The position numbers were made by a program, and so were the translations under genes. Positions 42,494 through 51,620 of a stretch of DNA of 64,000 nucleotides are shown piece by piece. Source of the DNA: Clostridia bacterium (lineage in GTDB: Bacteria > Bacillota > Peptococcia > DRI-13 > UBA5745); contig JAHDMJ010000018.1 of the NCBI GenBank assembly GCA_018436095.1, positions 124,001-188,000 on the forward strand, given 5' to 3'. Numbering within the stretch: the stretch's first letter is position 1; each line of letters starts with the position of its first letter. The notes beneath the pieces are model-generated. The model was not told the origin of the DNA and made no database searches. It worked only from the letters and a program-made list of their open reading frames with translations.

Positions 42494-44551
42494 ATGAAGA
42501 AAAAACCTTTTAAGACAGAATCTAAACGTATTCTGGATTTAATGATTAACTCCATTTATACCCACAAGGAAATTTTTCTGCGGGAATTGATTTCCAATGC
42601 CAGCGACGCCATGGACAAGCTGTATTTTAAAAGCCTGACCGAGGGCGGTCTGGATATCAACCGAAGGGATTTTGAAATATTTATTGAAGCCAATAAAGAT
42701 ATCCGGACCTTGACCATTAAGGATAACGGTATCGGCATGACCAAGGATGAGCTGGAAAATAACCTGGGCACTATCGCCAAAAGCGGTACCATGGATTTTC
42801 GGCAGGAAAATCAGGATAGCTTGAGAAAACCCAAGACTGACAGCCAGGAAGAGGATGAGGTAACGGAGGAAACTGCTGGGGCTGCGGAGAACGCGGAGGC
42901 TGCTGAAAAGGCTGCCGGCGCATCTGGTGAGGCTGAAAAGTCTGCCGGCTCAGACAATGCCCAAGAGCAGCCGGACATTGAAGTCATCGGCCAGTTCGGC
43001 GTAGGCTTTTATTCCGCTTTTATGGTCAGCAAGCGCATCACCGTCATCAGCAAAGCCTATGGCAGCAGCGAGGCCTGGCGCTGGCAGTCGGAAGGCGCCG
43101 ACGGCTACGGCATCGAGCCCTTTGAGAAAGAGGATTGGGGCACCACCATTATCCTGGAAATCAAAGAGAATCAGGGCGAGGAGGACTTCGATCAGTACCT
43201 GGAGCAGTATAAGATCCAGGAAATCGTCAAAAAGTATTCGGATTATATCCGCTATCCCATCCGCATGGAAGTGACAAAAAGCCGCCCCAAGGCCAAGGCT
43301 GAAGGGGAGGAGCAAGACGACCAGGCTATGCCGGAATACGAAAGCTATCAAGAGATTGAGACGTTAAACAGCATGGTTCCCCTATGGCGGCGCAACAAAA
43401 ATGAGGTTAGCGCCGAGGAGTACGAAGGCTTTTACATGGAAAAATTCTATGACTATGAAAAGCCTTTGACCTACATGCATATCAGCGCCGAGGGTACCGT
43501 CAGCTACAATGGCATTTTGTATATCCCGGCCCATGCGCCTTACAATTATTACAGTAAGGAGTATGAAAAAGGCCTGCAGCTTTATGCCAACGGCGTGCTG
43601 ATCATGGAAAAATGCGCCGACCTGTTGCCGGACTGCTTCAGTTTTGTCAAAGGCCTGGTAGATTCTCCCGATCTTTCTTTGAATATTTCCCGGGAGATGC
43701 TGCAGCAGGACCGCCAGGTGAAGGCTATTGCCAAGAGCCTGGAAAAACGGATTAAATCGGAGCTGCTAAAGCTGCAAAAGGATAACCGGGAAAAATACGA
43801 AGGTTTCTTTAAAGATTTTGGTCTCCAGATAAAGTTTGGTATCTATAACAGCTTTGGGGCGGATAAAGAAAAATTGCAGGACCTGCTGCTTTACCATTCC
43901 CTGAAGGAAGATAAGATGGTGACCCTGGCGGAGTACAAAGAGAAAATGGCTGAGAATCAGGAAGCTATTTACTATGCCTGCGGCGGCAGCGTCAGCCGGA
44001 TCAGGCAATTGCCTCAAACGGAGCTGGTCTTGGACAAGGGTTACGATATCCTGGCCCTCACCGACGATGTGGATGAGTTTGCCATCAAGATTCTGCGGGA
44101 GTACGACGGCAAGGCGATTAAATCCGTTTCCGACAAAGATCTGAATCTGGAGAGCAATGAAGAAAAAGAAGCGGCCAAGGAGCAGGCCGAGGCCCATAAG
44201 GATTTGTTTGCCGCCATGAAGGAAGCTTTGGGAGATAAGGTTAAGGAAGTAAGGCTGTCTAAACGGCTGAAATCTCATCCCGTTTGTCTTACCAGCGACG
44301 GGCCTCTGTCTTTGGAAATGGAGAAGGTGTTAAACTCCATGCCCACAGACCAGCAGGTAAAGGCCGACCGGGTCCTGGAAATCAACAGCAGCCATCCCAT
44401 TTTTGAAGCCTTGACCAAACTGGAGGGCAAGGAGCCGGAGAAATTAAAGACTTATGCATTCTTGCTTTACAATCAGGCTTTACTGATTGAAGGATTGACC
44501 ATTGAGGATCCGGCTGCCTTTGCCAATGCCATTTGCCAACTGATGGAATAG
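42494..44551 (+). CDS. htpG: Molecular chaperone HtpG (Hsp90)
   Basis: A 685-residue Hsp90. The N-terminal ATPase has FLRELISNASDAMDKLYF, IKDNGIGMTKDELENNLGTIAKSGT and GQFGVGFYSAFMV; the middle domain has the catalytic-loop segment NISREMLQQDR. An acidic Ala-rich insert (about residues 108-158) sits in the ATP-lid region between SGTMDF and the VIGQFGVG loop, where bacterial homologues have some 10 residues. GGAGG lies upstream. It is monocistronic, under a CIRCE operator, and ends at a strong terminator. Confidence 0.95.
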   Translation: MKKKPFKTESKRILDLMINSIYTHKEIFLRELISNASDAMDKLYFKSLTEGGLDINRRDFEIFIEANKDIRTLTIKDNGIGMTKDELENNLGTIAKSGTMDFRQENQDSLRKPKTDSQEEDEVTEETAGAAENAEAAEKAAGASGEAEKSAGSDNAQEQPDIEVIGQFGVGFYSAFMVSKRITVISKAYGSSEAWRWQSEGADGYGIEPFEKEDWGTTIILEIKENQGEEDFDQYLEQYKIQEIVKKYSDYIRYPIRMEVTKSRPKAKAEGEEQDDQAMPEYESYQEIETLNSMVPLWRRNKNEVSAEEYEGFYMEKFYDYEKPLTYMHISAEGTVSYNGILYIPAHAPYNYYSKEYEKGLQLYANGVLIMEKCADLLPDCFSFVKGLVDSPDLSLNISREMLQQDRQVKAIAKSLEKRIKSELLKLQKDNREKYEGFFKDFGLQIKFGIYNSFGADKEKLQDLLLYHSLKEDKMVTLAEYKEKMAENQEAIYYACGGSVSRIRQLPQTELVLDKGYDILALTDDVDEFAIKILREYDGKAIKSVSDKDLNLESNEEKEAAKEQAEAHKDLFAAMKEALGDKVKEVRLSKRLKSHPVCLTSDGPLSLEMEKVLNSMPTDQQVKADRVLEINSSHPIFEALTKLEGKEPEKLKTYAFLLYNQALLIEGLTIEDPAAFANAICQLME

Positions 44552-44577
44552 GCGGCAGGTTCCGAAAGCTAACAGAT

Positions 44578-44629
44578 GGGCGTGTCGCAAAACGTTAATT
44601 CTAAACGTTGGGCGATACGCCCCTTTTTT
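44578..44629 (+). terminator. htpG terminator
   Basis: GGGCGTGTCGC pairs with GCGATACGCCC (one mismatch), with AACGTT arms extending inward, followed by CTTTTTT. Confidence 0.92.
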
Positions 44630-44746
44630 ATCATGTTTAGATCAGCGAACACCTTAATTACAGAGCTGCATTGCCGTTTTAGCCCTAGTTTGGGCACAAC
44701 AAAACAAGGGGAGGTCTTCCCCCTGTGGATAACTTTTCGGTTGTAA

Positions 44747-45958
44747 TCAGGCTACCTTAGGAATATGTAAATGTTTGCCGCAGCGGCCGGACTGAATCTT
44801 ACTGTGGAGTTTGTTAAGGTTAAAGGCTATGGCCAGCAGAAGGAGTTCCGTCTGAACATTTACCTGATCACGCATAAGAAAACGCCGAAAGCCCATGTCC
44901 TGTTTTGCTTTTCTTCTCATAAGCAGCCTGGACCAGGTGGCCCGCATGGCAGAGGTAGGCATCCTGGTTAGCATCATAGGGCATATTTTCCCGTTTACCG
45001 ATGTCGCTTTTATATTTTTTTGTCTTAGCCTGCTCATGGTTGGCCGGTTTAATGAAGGCCATTTGTCCGTTTTTCTCACACCAGGTATAGTTCTCTTCAC
45101 TTTCAAAGCCTGCGTCTGCTACCGGCTTGCGGTAGCCAAGAGGAAGGAGCTTTTCCAGCATAGGGATAAGGGTGTCTGTGTCATTGCGCATTTGGGAGAC
45201 CATTGCGCCTACGATGTACTCGGCGTCTACCGCCAGGGTAACATTGTAGCCGGGCTTAAGCTGGCCATTTCTCATGTGGTCTTCTTTCATCCGCATGAAG
45301 GTGGCGTCCCTGTCTGTCTTGGAAAAGCTATTTCGCTCACCAAAACTGTGGTTGTAGTCGTCATATTTTTTCTGACGGGCAAGATATTCTTCTGCGGTTT
45401 CGATGGCTTTCTGTAAAGGGGTTTTTCGTTTCCCTTTACCTTGAACAAATGGCTTCGTCCCCTTTTGGGCATACAGCTTTTTCCGTAGTTTTTTCAGGTC
45501 TTTGCTGCGGATTTTTTCTCCGCCATAAAACCCTATCCCCAATTGCCCGGCCAGCTTGGGCAGCTCTGCCTTCATTTTTTCCTGCATTTTGGCCTCGTTT
45601 TTTTGGGTAGACTTTTTCCACATAAAAAGCTGTAGCGGTTCGCATTTGCCTCAAGCTTCGTTCCGTCAATAAAAGCCTGTTCCAGTGACAGTTCCCCGGC
45701 ATCGGCCAAGAGTTTTGTCAGTTGAGCAAACAACTCTTGCACCACACCGGTTAGGCGTTGGCTGCAAAAGCGGGCGATTGTTGCGTGGTCGGGTGCGCGT
45801 TCCCGGCCCAGAAGGTACATGAAATTGATGTCCCGAAGGCAGGCCTGCTCGATTTTCCGGCTGGAATACAGGCCATTCATGCGGCCATACACGATTATTT
45901 TGACAGATTCAACCGGCAGATATTTTCCTGCCGGTGTCTTTTTACGCCATTTTTCCAC
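44747..45958 (-). pseudogene. IS1182-family transposase, decayed
   Basis: Three fragments of one transposase lie in different frames. The N-side (45958 to ~45620) reads KIIVYGRMNGLYSSRKIEQA and DHATIARFCSQRL. A one-base slip in a T tract near 45615 shifts to WKKSTQKNEAKMQEK and the DDE region VADAGFESEENYTW. Near 44900 the frame breaks again and continues as DMGFRRFLMRDQVNVQTELLL to the C-terminal NLNKLHSKIQ. About 50 N-terminal codons and perhaps 100 internal codons before the last fragment are missing. Terminal inverted repeats were not found. Confidence 0.87.
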
Positions 45959-46130
45959 CGCCGCTTTTTAAGAATGGTATTGCTATTTGCTCTATTCCTT
46001 TTCTGGAATAATTTACTGGCACCGGCGCAAAATAGCCATAGAGAACGGCAGCAAGTGCTTTGTAAACTTTTAGAGGTTACAGGGCACAAGTTAAACAATG
46101 AAATAAGCCGTCGCAGAAAGGAAGGATGAT

Positions 46131-46313
46131 ATGGGTAACATGAGTCCAAAAGAATTGTTGTATGTGGAAGATGCGCTGGGTCATGAGAAGTTTTGTATGT
46201 CTAAGCTGAATACGGCTGCTCAGCAGTTGACCGACCCGGAGTTGAAGCAATTCGTAACGCAGATGGCCAATAAACACCAGCAGTTGTTCAGCCAGTTTTT
46301 TAGCCTGTTGTAA
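46131..46313 (+). CDS. Small spore coat-like protein (60 aa)
   Basis: A 60-residue helical protein starting MGNMSPKELLYVEDALGHEK with NTAAQQLTDPELKQFVTQMANKHQQLFSQF. This matches the short CotF-related proteins that Clostridia encode next to cotF. AAGGAAGG precedes the ATG. It lies 52 bases before the CotF gene and is probably expressed with it in the mother cell. Confidence 0.75.
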   Translation: MGNMSPKELLYVEDALGHEKFCMSKLNTAAQQLTDPELKQFVTQMANKHQQLFSQFFSLL

Positions 46314-46365
46314 AACAAACTCATCAATAAGTTAAAATCAGGCAATTGAAAGGAGTCTACTCATC

Positions 46366-46620
46366 ATGAACGATCAAATGATCATGCAGGATCTGCTGAA
46401 TTCCGCTAAAGGCGTGGCAGATCTGTATCTCCATGGCACTATTGAATCCGCTACCCCTAATGTCCACCAGGCCTTTGACACAGCTTTGGATGAAACTTTA
46501 TGCATGCAGTCCGATATTTATCAAAAAATGTCCGCCAAAGGCTGGTATCCTACTCAGCAGGCTGAACAACAGCAGGTCACCCAGGTTAAGCAGAAGTTCA
46601 CTAATCAGATGCAGCAGTAA
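46366..46620 (+). CDS. CotF family spore coat protein
   Basis: An 84-residue protein with the CotF pattern: MNDQMIMQDLLNSAKGVADLY, ALDETLCMQSDIYQKMSAKGWYP and a Gln-rich tail. It is likely a coat or exosporium component. GAAAGGAG lies 11-16 bases before ATG 46366. The pair is followed by a terminator. Confidence 0.85.
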   Translation: MNDQMIMQDLLNSAKGVADLYLHGTIESATPNVHQAFDTALDETLCMQSDIYQKMSAKGWYPTQQAEQQQVTQVKQKFTNQMQQ

Positions 46621-46687
46621 AGCAGCATAAACGCAGCTGGATAAAAAACCAATACAACAGGACAAGATTAGTCCCGGGGTTAATGAA

Positions 46688-46728
46688 CCGCTTGACAAGC
46701 AACATTGCTTGCAGGCGGTTTTTTAACG
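46688..46728 (+). terminator. Terminator after the coat protein pair
   Basis: AACCGCnTG and CAnGCGGTT with inner AAGCAA/TTGCTT form a long hairpin followed by TTTTTTAA. Confidence 0.85.
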
Positions 46729-46788
46729 TGCAGGTAAGACCTGAACAGTTAAACCTATATTTGTGAAAATAAACACAAGAAAAAGCTA

Positions 46789-46831
46789 TTGACTTTTTTG
46801 AAAAGGAAAATATAATGAGTGTATACTCATT
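46789..46831 (+). promoter_or_regulatory. tetR promoter with candidate self-operator
   Basis: TTGACT (46789-46794) and TATAAT (46811-46816) are 16 bases apart. AATGAGT-GTAT-ACTCATT at 46814-46831 is an inverted repeat overlapping the -10, the usual position of a TetR-family autoregulatory operator. Confidence 0.7.
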
Positions 46832-46848
46832 GAGCTTGGAGTCATCTT

Positions 46849-47430
46849 ATGCAATCAAAAAGACAACTGCAAAAAGAAAGCACACGAAAAAAAATAATTG
46901 AAGCGGCATATAAGGTTTATGCCGGTCAAGGCTTTACCGCCCCAACGGCTGCCATTGCCAAGGAGGCCGGAGTATCTCATGGGACAATATTCGTACACTT
47001 TTCATCTCTGGAGGAGCTGCAATGTTATCTGATACAGGATTTTGGCAATACCCTGGGGCTGGAGATACATTGTTTGGCGGAAACCGGCAGCAATACTGAG
47101 GAATTACTGAAAGCTCATTTAAATGCCTTAGCTAAGCATGAAAACTTTTATATTCGGCTCATAGCCGAGAAAAGTCTATTGCCGGAAGATACCCAAATGG
47201 CCTTTGCCAATATCCAGTCAATTATGGCCTATCATTTCAGCAAGGTAATCGAGAGGGAAGGGCAAAATCAAGCAATCAAAAATATTCCGCTTCATTTGAT
47301 GTTTAATACATGGATGGGATTGCTGCATTACTATCTGCTGAATAAAGATTTCTTTTCACCGGATCAGCCCCTTTTGCTGAGGTACGGTCCGGAACTTATA
47401 GGAACCTTTGCCGAATTAATAAAAAAATAG
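46849..47430 (+). CDS. TetR/AcrR family transcriptional regulator
   Basis: A 193-residue repressor-type protein. The N-terminal helix-turn-helix is KKIIEAAYKVYAGQGFTAPTAAIAKEAGVSHGTIFVHFSSLEEL. The C-terminal ligand domain is not assignable. GGAG precedes the ATG. It heads a co-directional cluster with a zinc-ribbon protein and a TfoX-C protein, and probably represses itself and the next genes through the overlapping palindrome. Confidence 0.9.
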   Translation: MQSKRQLQKESTRKKIIEAAYKVYAGQGFTAPTAAIAKEAGVSHGTIFVHFSSLEELQCYLIQDFGNTLGLEIHCLAETGSNTEELLKAHLNALAKHENFYIRLIAEKSLLPEDTQMAFANIQSIMAYHFSKVIEREGQNQAIKNIPLHLMFNTWMGLLHYYLLNKDFFSPDQPLLLRYGPELIGTFAELIKK

Positions 47431-47445
47431 AAGGAGGACACGGCA

Positions 47446-47691
47446 GTGAAGATATGTATTGCTTGCGGTATGCCAATGCAGGAAGCCGCTGAATTTGCCT
47501 GTGGTGATACCGGTAAAGATTATTGTGTGCATTGTGCCCGCCCCGACGGATCAATGCAGTCTTTTGAAGAGAAAAAGGCCGGTATGATCCAATTTATAAT
47601 TAAAACCCAGGGCTTTGATAAAAAGGCCGCCGCACAAATGGCCGAAAGCAGCATGAAAAAACTTCCGGCCTGGAAAGAGTATTTTGTATAA
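47446..47691 (+). CDS. Putative zinc ribbon protein
   Basis: An 81-residue protein with CIACGMPM and YCVHCARPDGSMQSFEEK, two Cys pairs forming a zinc ribbon of the type found at the N-terminus of Clostridial DUF/zf-ribbon proteins (CxxCGMPM...CxxC..DG). The start is GTG 47446, 8 bases after GGAGG; no suitable ATG exists. It follows tetR by 15 bases. Function unknown. Confidence 0.8.
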   Translation: MKICIACGMPMQEAAEFACGDTGKDYCVHCARPDGSMQSFEEKKAGMIQFIIKTQGFDKKAAAQMAESSMKKLPAWKEYFV

Positions 47692-47702
47692 AGGTGGTTT
47701 TT

Positions 47703-47957
47703 ATGAGAAATTTATCTTCGTTACCCAATGTGGGCAGAGTTCTGGAAAAGAATTTGCACAGCATAGGTGTTTACCGGCCGGAGCAGCTCAGGGAAATGGG
47801 CAGCAAGGAAGCTTTTATCCGTATCAGGCTTATTGACAGAGGAGCCTGCCTGCACATGCTTTATGGCCTGCAGGGGGCAATAGAGGGTGTAAGGTATACT
47901 TGGCTTGACGAAGAGACTAAGCAAGATTTGCGAAACTTTTTCAATAATCTGCTATAA
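47703..47957 (+). CDS. TfoX C-terminal domain protein
   Basis: An 84-residue protein consisting only of a TfoX-C domain: LPNVGRVLEKNLHSIGVYRPEQLREMGSKEAFIRIR, CLHMLYGLQGAIEGVRYTWL. The domain resembles helix-hairpin-helix folds. Stand-alone versions are common and of unknown role. ATG 47703 follows AAGGTGG; it lies 11 bases after the zinc ribbon gene. Confidence 0.85.
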   Translation: MRNLSSLPNVGRVLEKNLHSIGVYRPEQLREMGSKEAFIRIRLIDRGACLHMLYGLQGAIEGVRYTWLDEETKQDLRNFFNNLL

Positions 47958-47977
47958 TAGGAATAAGGAGTGAAACA

Positions 47978-48754
47978 ATGACGGTAAACAAGGCCAATTG
48001 CCTCTATGACGATGTGCTTTTTGATGCCGACGATACTTTATTTGATTTCCGTCAGGCAGAAAAAGAAGCCTTTTTCGCTGTGTTTCAACAGCGGGGATTT
48101 ACCATGGAGGCTGCTGATCTGCAGGATTATATCCGGATTAACGAAGGTTTGTGGCGGGATTTGGAGCTGGGCTTGATCGAAAAAGCCGATTTAAAGGTTC
48201 TCCGCTTTACCCGTTTTTTTGAAGAATTAAGCCAATCTCCTGATAAAGCTAAAGCTGACACAGGGAAAGTCTTGCTGGCATCGGATGTCTGGGTTTTTGC
48301 TGAGGATTACCTCACTTTTCTGGGTCAGGGCAGTCATTTAATGCCGGAGGCTTTAGCGGTATGCCAAACCTTAAGCCGGGTCTGCCGCCTGTCCATCATA
48401 ACCAATGGCATTTCCCGGGTCCAGGAAAGCCGATTAGCCGCTTCCGCAATCAAACCCTATATTTCCGGTTTATTCGTATCGGAAGCCTTTGGGGCCGCTA
48501 AACCCCAGCCGGAATTCTTTAATCCGGTATTTCAAATACTGGGTATCGACAGCCCGGTAAAGAAAAAGCGTACCATCATTTGCGGTGATTCTCTTACTTC
48601 CGATATGGCCGGTGGAATTAGAGCAGGCATCGATACTTGCTGGTATGCCCCCTCAGGGGATTTTTCAGCGGCGCAAGGGCTGCCCATAACTTACCGGATC
48701 CGGCGGCTGCAGGAGATTATTGCTATAGTGCAAGGAGATGAATATGACCGGTAA
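47978..48754 (+). CDS. YjjG-type HAD hydrolase (nucleotidase)
   Basis: A 258-residue haloacid-dehalogenase phosphatase. Motif I is FDADDTLFDF, motif II ITNGI, motif III AAKPQPEFF with Lys, and motif IV ICGDSLTSDMAGG. The pattern and length fit YjjG/YfnB, which dephosphorylates non-canonical pyrimidine nucleotides. AAGGAG precedes the ATG. The end overlaps the WYL regulator by 11 bases. Confidence 0.88.
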   Translation: MTVNKANCLYDDVLFDADDTLFDFRQAEKEAFFAVFQQRGFTMEAADLQDYIRINEGLWRDLELGLIEKADLKVLRFTRFFEELSQSPDKAKADTGKVLLASDVWVFAEDYLTFLGQGSHLMPEALAVCQTLSRVCRLSIITNGISRVQESRLAASAIKPYISGLFVSEAFGAAKPQPEFFNPVFQILGIDSPVKKKRTIICGDSLTSDMAGGIRAGIDTCWYAPSGDFSAAQGLPITYRIRRLQEIIAIVQGDEYDR

Positions 48755-49721
48755 GCAGCGCCAAAAGCAAAAATTATTATATTTAATGAAACTTTTTTGG
48801 GAAGAAACCGATGAAGACCATCCCTTGACCATGGAAGAGATCATCCGGCGGCTGGCCGCTCAAGGCATTGACTGCGAGCGGCGTTCTGTCTATGACGATA
48901 TCCGGCTTTTACAGGATTTCGGCTTGGACATTTTGGGCGAAAAAAGAAAGAATTACGTCTATTACCTGGGGGGACGGGATTTTGAGCTGGCGGAACTGAA
49001 GCTTTTGGTGGACACGGTTTCCGCTGCCAGGTTTATTACCGGCAAAAAGTCGCAGCAACTGATTAAAAAATTGTCGGCATTAACCAGCAGACATCTGGCA
49101 GGCCAGCTAAAACGCCAAGTTTATGTATCCGGCAGGGTTAAAGCATTCAATGAGGGTATTTATTACAACGTCGATGCCATTCATCGGGGCATCAATGAAA
49201 ACAGGCAGGTGTCTTTTAAATATTTCGATTATGATATGGGAAAAAACCAGGTGTTGCGCCGGCAGGGCCACCGTTATCAGGTAAGCCCTTATTTACTGTG
49301 CTGGGACAACGAAAACTATTATATGGTGGCTTATCACCGCCGCTACGAACGCTTGGCTCATTTCCGGGTAGATAAAATGACGGAGATACAATTAGAAGAA
49401 GAAAGACGGCAGCCTCTGGGAGAAAATATCGATCCGGCTGCCTATTGCCAAAGTGTATTCGGCATGTTCAGCGGCGAGGAAAGCCGGGTGAAGGTAAGAT
49501 TTGCGGCGGAGCTGGTCGGCGTAGTCATCGACCGCTTCGGCAAAGAGGTCTCCATAACCAGGGAGGACGAAGACTGGTTTGTGGCCAGTATAAAGGTGAC
49601 GGTAAGCCCGGTGTTTTTTTCCTGGCTGATTCAGTTTGGAGCCAGAGCTGAGATCTTGGAGCCGGCGGAAGTCAGACAGCAGATGAAGAGCCTCTTAAAA
49701 GAAGCTTTAGAAAAATATTGA
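48744..49721 (+). CDS. WYL-domain transcriptional regulator
   Basis: A 325-residue DeoR-like regulator: an N-terminal winged helix (MEEIIRRLAAQGIDCERRSVYDDIRLLQDFG), then a WYL domain (QVSFKYFDYDMGK, YQVSPYLLCWDNENYYMVAYHRRYERLAHFRVDKMTEIQL) and a C-terminal WCX region. WYL proteins bind nucleic acid or nucleotide ligands. ATG 48744 is preferred over 48738, which would touch the AAGGAG site. Target genes are unknown. Confidence 0.88.
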   Translation: MTGKQRQKQKLLYLMKLFWEETDEDHPLTMEEIIRRLAAQGIDCERRSVYDDIRLLQDFGLDILGEKRKNYVYYLGGRDFELAELKLLVDTVSAARFITGKKSQQLIKKLSALTSRHLAGQLKRQVYVSGRVKAFNEGIYYNVDAIHRGINENRQVSFKYFDYDMGKNQVLRRQGHRYQVSPYLLCWDNENYYMVAYHRRYERLAHFRVDKMTEIQLEEERRQPLGENIDPAAYCQSVFGMFSGEESRVKVRFAAELVGVVIDRFGKEVSITREDEDWFVASIKVTVSPVFFSWLIQFGARAEILEPAEVRQQMKSLLKEALEKY

Positions 49722-49796
49722 GGGGAACTCAATTTACTGTACAGAAAATCGCACTCTTCTTTTTGTATGATGGATACATAAAGGAGGTGCTTTTTT

Positions 49797-50447
49797 ATGA
49801 GCATTGTAAAAATTGCCTTTAGGAATTCAAAAGTGACGGATACAGCCAAACAAGGAAAAAAGAACCGCCGGACAGACCGGGAGAGCAGGATTTTTCTGCT
49901 GATTGCGGGGGCCTTGCTTCTGGGCATGCTGTTAGGCCAATTGGCGAAGATCATCATGGAACTGGAGCCTTTTGCCCGTTATGTTGTTGGCGGCGGCGCC
50001 GCTTTTTTGACAGCGGCAGCCTGGTTTACTCTAGTCTTCAGCCGGCAGGAGCGCAAGCATGAGCTGATGCTGGCCGGTTATGAGGAGAAGCAGCGGTTCT
50101 ATTACGGATTGTTAGACAGCTTATTTGCAGCTCTGGATGATTTTAATCAGGGCAGCAAAAACCCTGCAGAAGAAGTCTTGATCTATCTGCAGGGCTACCG
50201 GACGGAGTTTTATACTTATGCCGGTGGAAAAGTCATTGAAGCAGTGGATGCCTGGATCAGAGCAGCGGAGGCCGCGGCTGATTTTGAGGGCAGAGATTCC
50301 TCTTCATTGCATAAGAGAGGAAAGGCGATCATTAAAGCCGTCAAAGAGGATCTTTGCCAGGAAGGTGTGGAATACACCGACGAAACGATATTTCCTTTGC
50401 TGGCTCCCCCTGGAGTAGCGGTTCCCCTATTGCGCCGGTTAAAGTGA
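49797..50447 (+). CDS. Membrane protein of unknown function
   Basis: A 216-residue protein with a basic N-terminus, two membrane helices (about 31-51 and 60-80) and a cytoplasmic helical domain of ~130 residues. I recognise no domain. AAAGGAGG lies 7 bases before the ATG. It stands alone between the WYL regulator and a convergent gene. Confidence 0.65.
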   Translation: MSIVKIAFRNSKVTDTAKQGKKNRRTDRESRIFLLIAGALLLGMLLGQLAKIIMELEPFARYVVGGGAAFLTAAAWFTLVFSRQERKHELMLAGYEEKQRFYYGLLDSLFAALDDFNQGSKNPAEEVLIYLQGYRTEFYTYAGGKVIEAVDAWIRAAEAAADFEGRDSSSLHKRGKAIIKAVKEDLCQEGVEYTDETIFPLLAPPGVAVPLLRRLK

Positions 50448-50510
50448 AGGGCCGAGACCCAGTGTACATCCCATTCATCCTGAGCTATTTAGTCCAAAAG
50501 GAGCGGGACG

Positions 50511-51596
50511 CTATACTTGGTTGCCTCTGGCAAACATCACCTTCGAAAGCCTGGCCAAGTCATCGATGGAAACAAAGGTGATATCGTCAATGACCTGGAT
50601 ATCTGTGGCTGAGTTGGCGATGGTACCACCCAGCTCAGCCATTTTGCCGGCATGGGACAGATCAAAAAGAAAACCAAATTCTCTGGTGTTATCGTGCCAT
50701 AAGATTATGGAGGAGCTGGCGCTGTCCCAGGCAACCGTATATCCCAGGGCTTCATATACCTTTCGCAAAGGCAGCATGGTGAAGCCCTGTTCATTTTGAT
50801 AAACCACAGTCTTATTATCCAAAACAAGAGGCTTGCCGTTTACATAGAGGCTGCCCTCAGGTGTCAGTTCCACGTAACCGTTATAATCGTAGGGCAGAGC
50901 GATAATTCTTGAGGGTGAGGTCTGGGCCGGCATACTCAAAGAGACTGCAGAGTACCAGGCCAAAACTCTGGTGCCGGGCACTAACTGATCGGCGGTGACC
51001 TTTTCCAGGGCAGCCGCCGAGGCGGTTTTGAAAGCCTCCGGCATATAGCGGTCCTCTATCCGCAAAACCATATCCTTGTCGGTAACCAGCCTGACAGCCT
51101 CATCTTCGTTGGCGGTAATGCTGCGGACCTCAAAGTACCCGGGAACGGCTTTGTCCTCAGTGAGGCGGCATAAAACCACCTGGGCAGTGACCTGGGGCGG
51201 CAAATCCCTATCGGAGGGCGCGCTGATATAAGCGTAGATCTTTTCACCGTCTTTTAGCTCATTGATGGGTACAGGCCGGCCACTGACTCCGTCCATAATC
51301 AGAGTGGTATCGTCTATAAGCAATTCGATTTCCTGATAGGGGGCCTGGTCCCCTTCGCTTGTCAGCCGCAGATTGCCATTGTCCAGCTTTGTTAAAGTAC
51401 CGCCAATAAGGATATTATCTGTGGGGTTAGCAGGCAGCCGGAAGCCTGCTGCTCCAACCGCGGCTTCCAGCATATGATTGCCAACCGGCGGTTGCCCGGC
51501 CTCCGCCGTATTCATAGCAGCCAGGCTGCCTGCATGGCTAAGCAGCAAAAGCATACTTAAAGCCAAAGCCAATACTTTTTTTCTTTCCTTCTTCAT
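50511..51596 (-). CDS. Secreted stalk-domain (copper amine oxidase N-like) protein
   Basis: A 361-residue exported protein with a signal peptide (KKERKKVLALALSMLLLLSHAGSLAA). The C-terminal third has a copper-amine-oxidase-N-like stalk domain: VNGKPLVLDNKTVV, MLPLRKVYEALGYTVAWDSASSSIILWHDN and VSIDDLARLS. This domain is a non-catalytic surface module common in Clostridia and Paenibacilli; it does not imply oxidase activity. The middle region resembles a repeated beta domain and is not assigned. It follows the sirtuin gene by 24 bases on the same strand. Confidence 0.8.
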   Translation of the reverse strand: MKKERKKVLALALSMLLLLSHAGSLAAMNTAEAGQPPVGNHMLEAAVGAAGFRLPANPTDNILIGGTLTKLDNGNLRLTSEGDQAPYQEIELLIDDTTLIMDGVSGRPVPINELKDGEKIYAYISAPSDRDLPPQVTAQVVLCRLTEDKAVPGYFEVRSITANEDEAVRLVTDKDMVLRIEDRYMPEAFKTASAAALEKVTADQLVPGTRVLAWYSAVSLSMPAQTSPSRIIALPYDYNGYVELTPEGSLYVNGKPLVLDNKTVVYQNEQGFTMLPLRKVYEALGYTVAWDSASSSIILWHDNTREFGFLFDLSHAGKMAELGGTIANSATDIQVIDDITFVSIDDLARLSKVMFARGNQV

Positions 51597-51620
51597 TCTC
51601 GTCCACCATCCTTTACTCTA

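Noticed and set aside
50511-51596. Copper amine oxidase
   Set aside because: Only the non-catalytic stalk-like domain is present; the catalytic domain and TPQ motif are absent.
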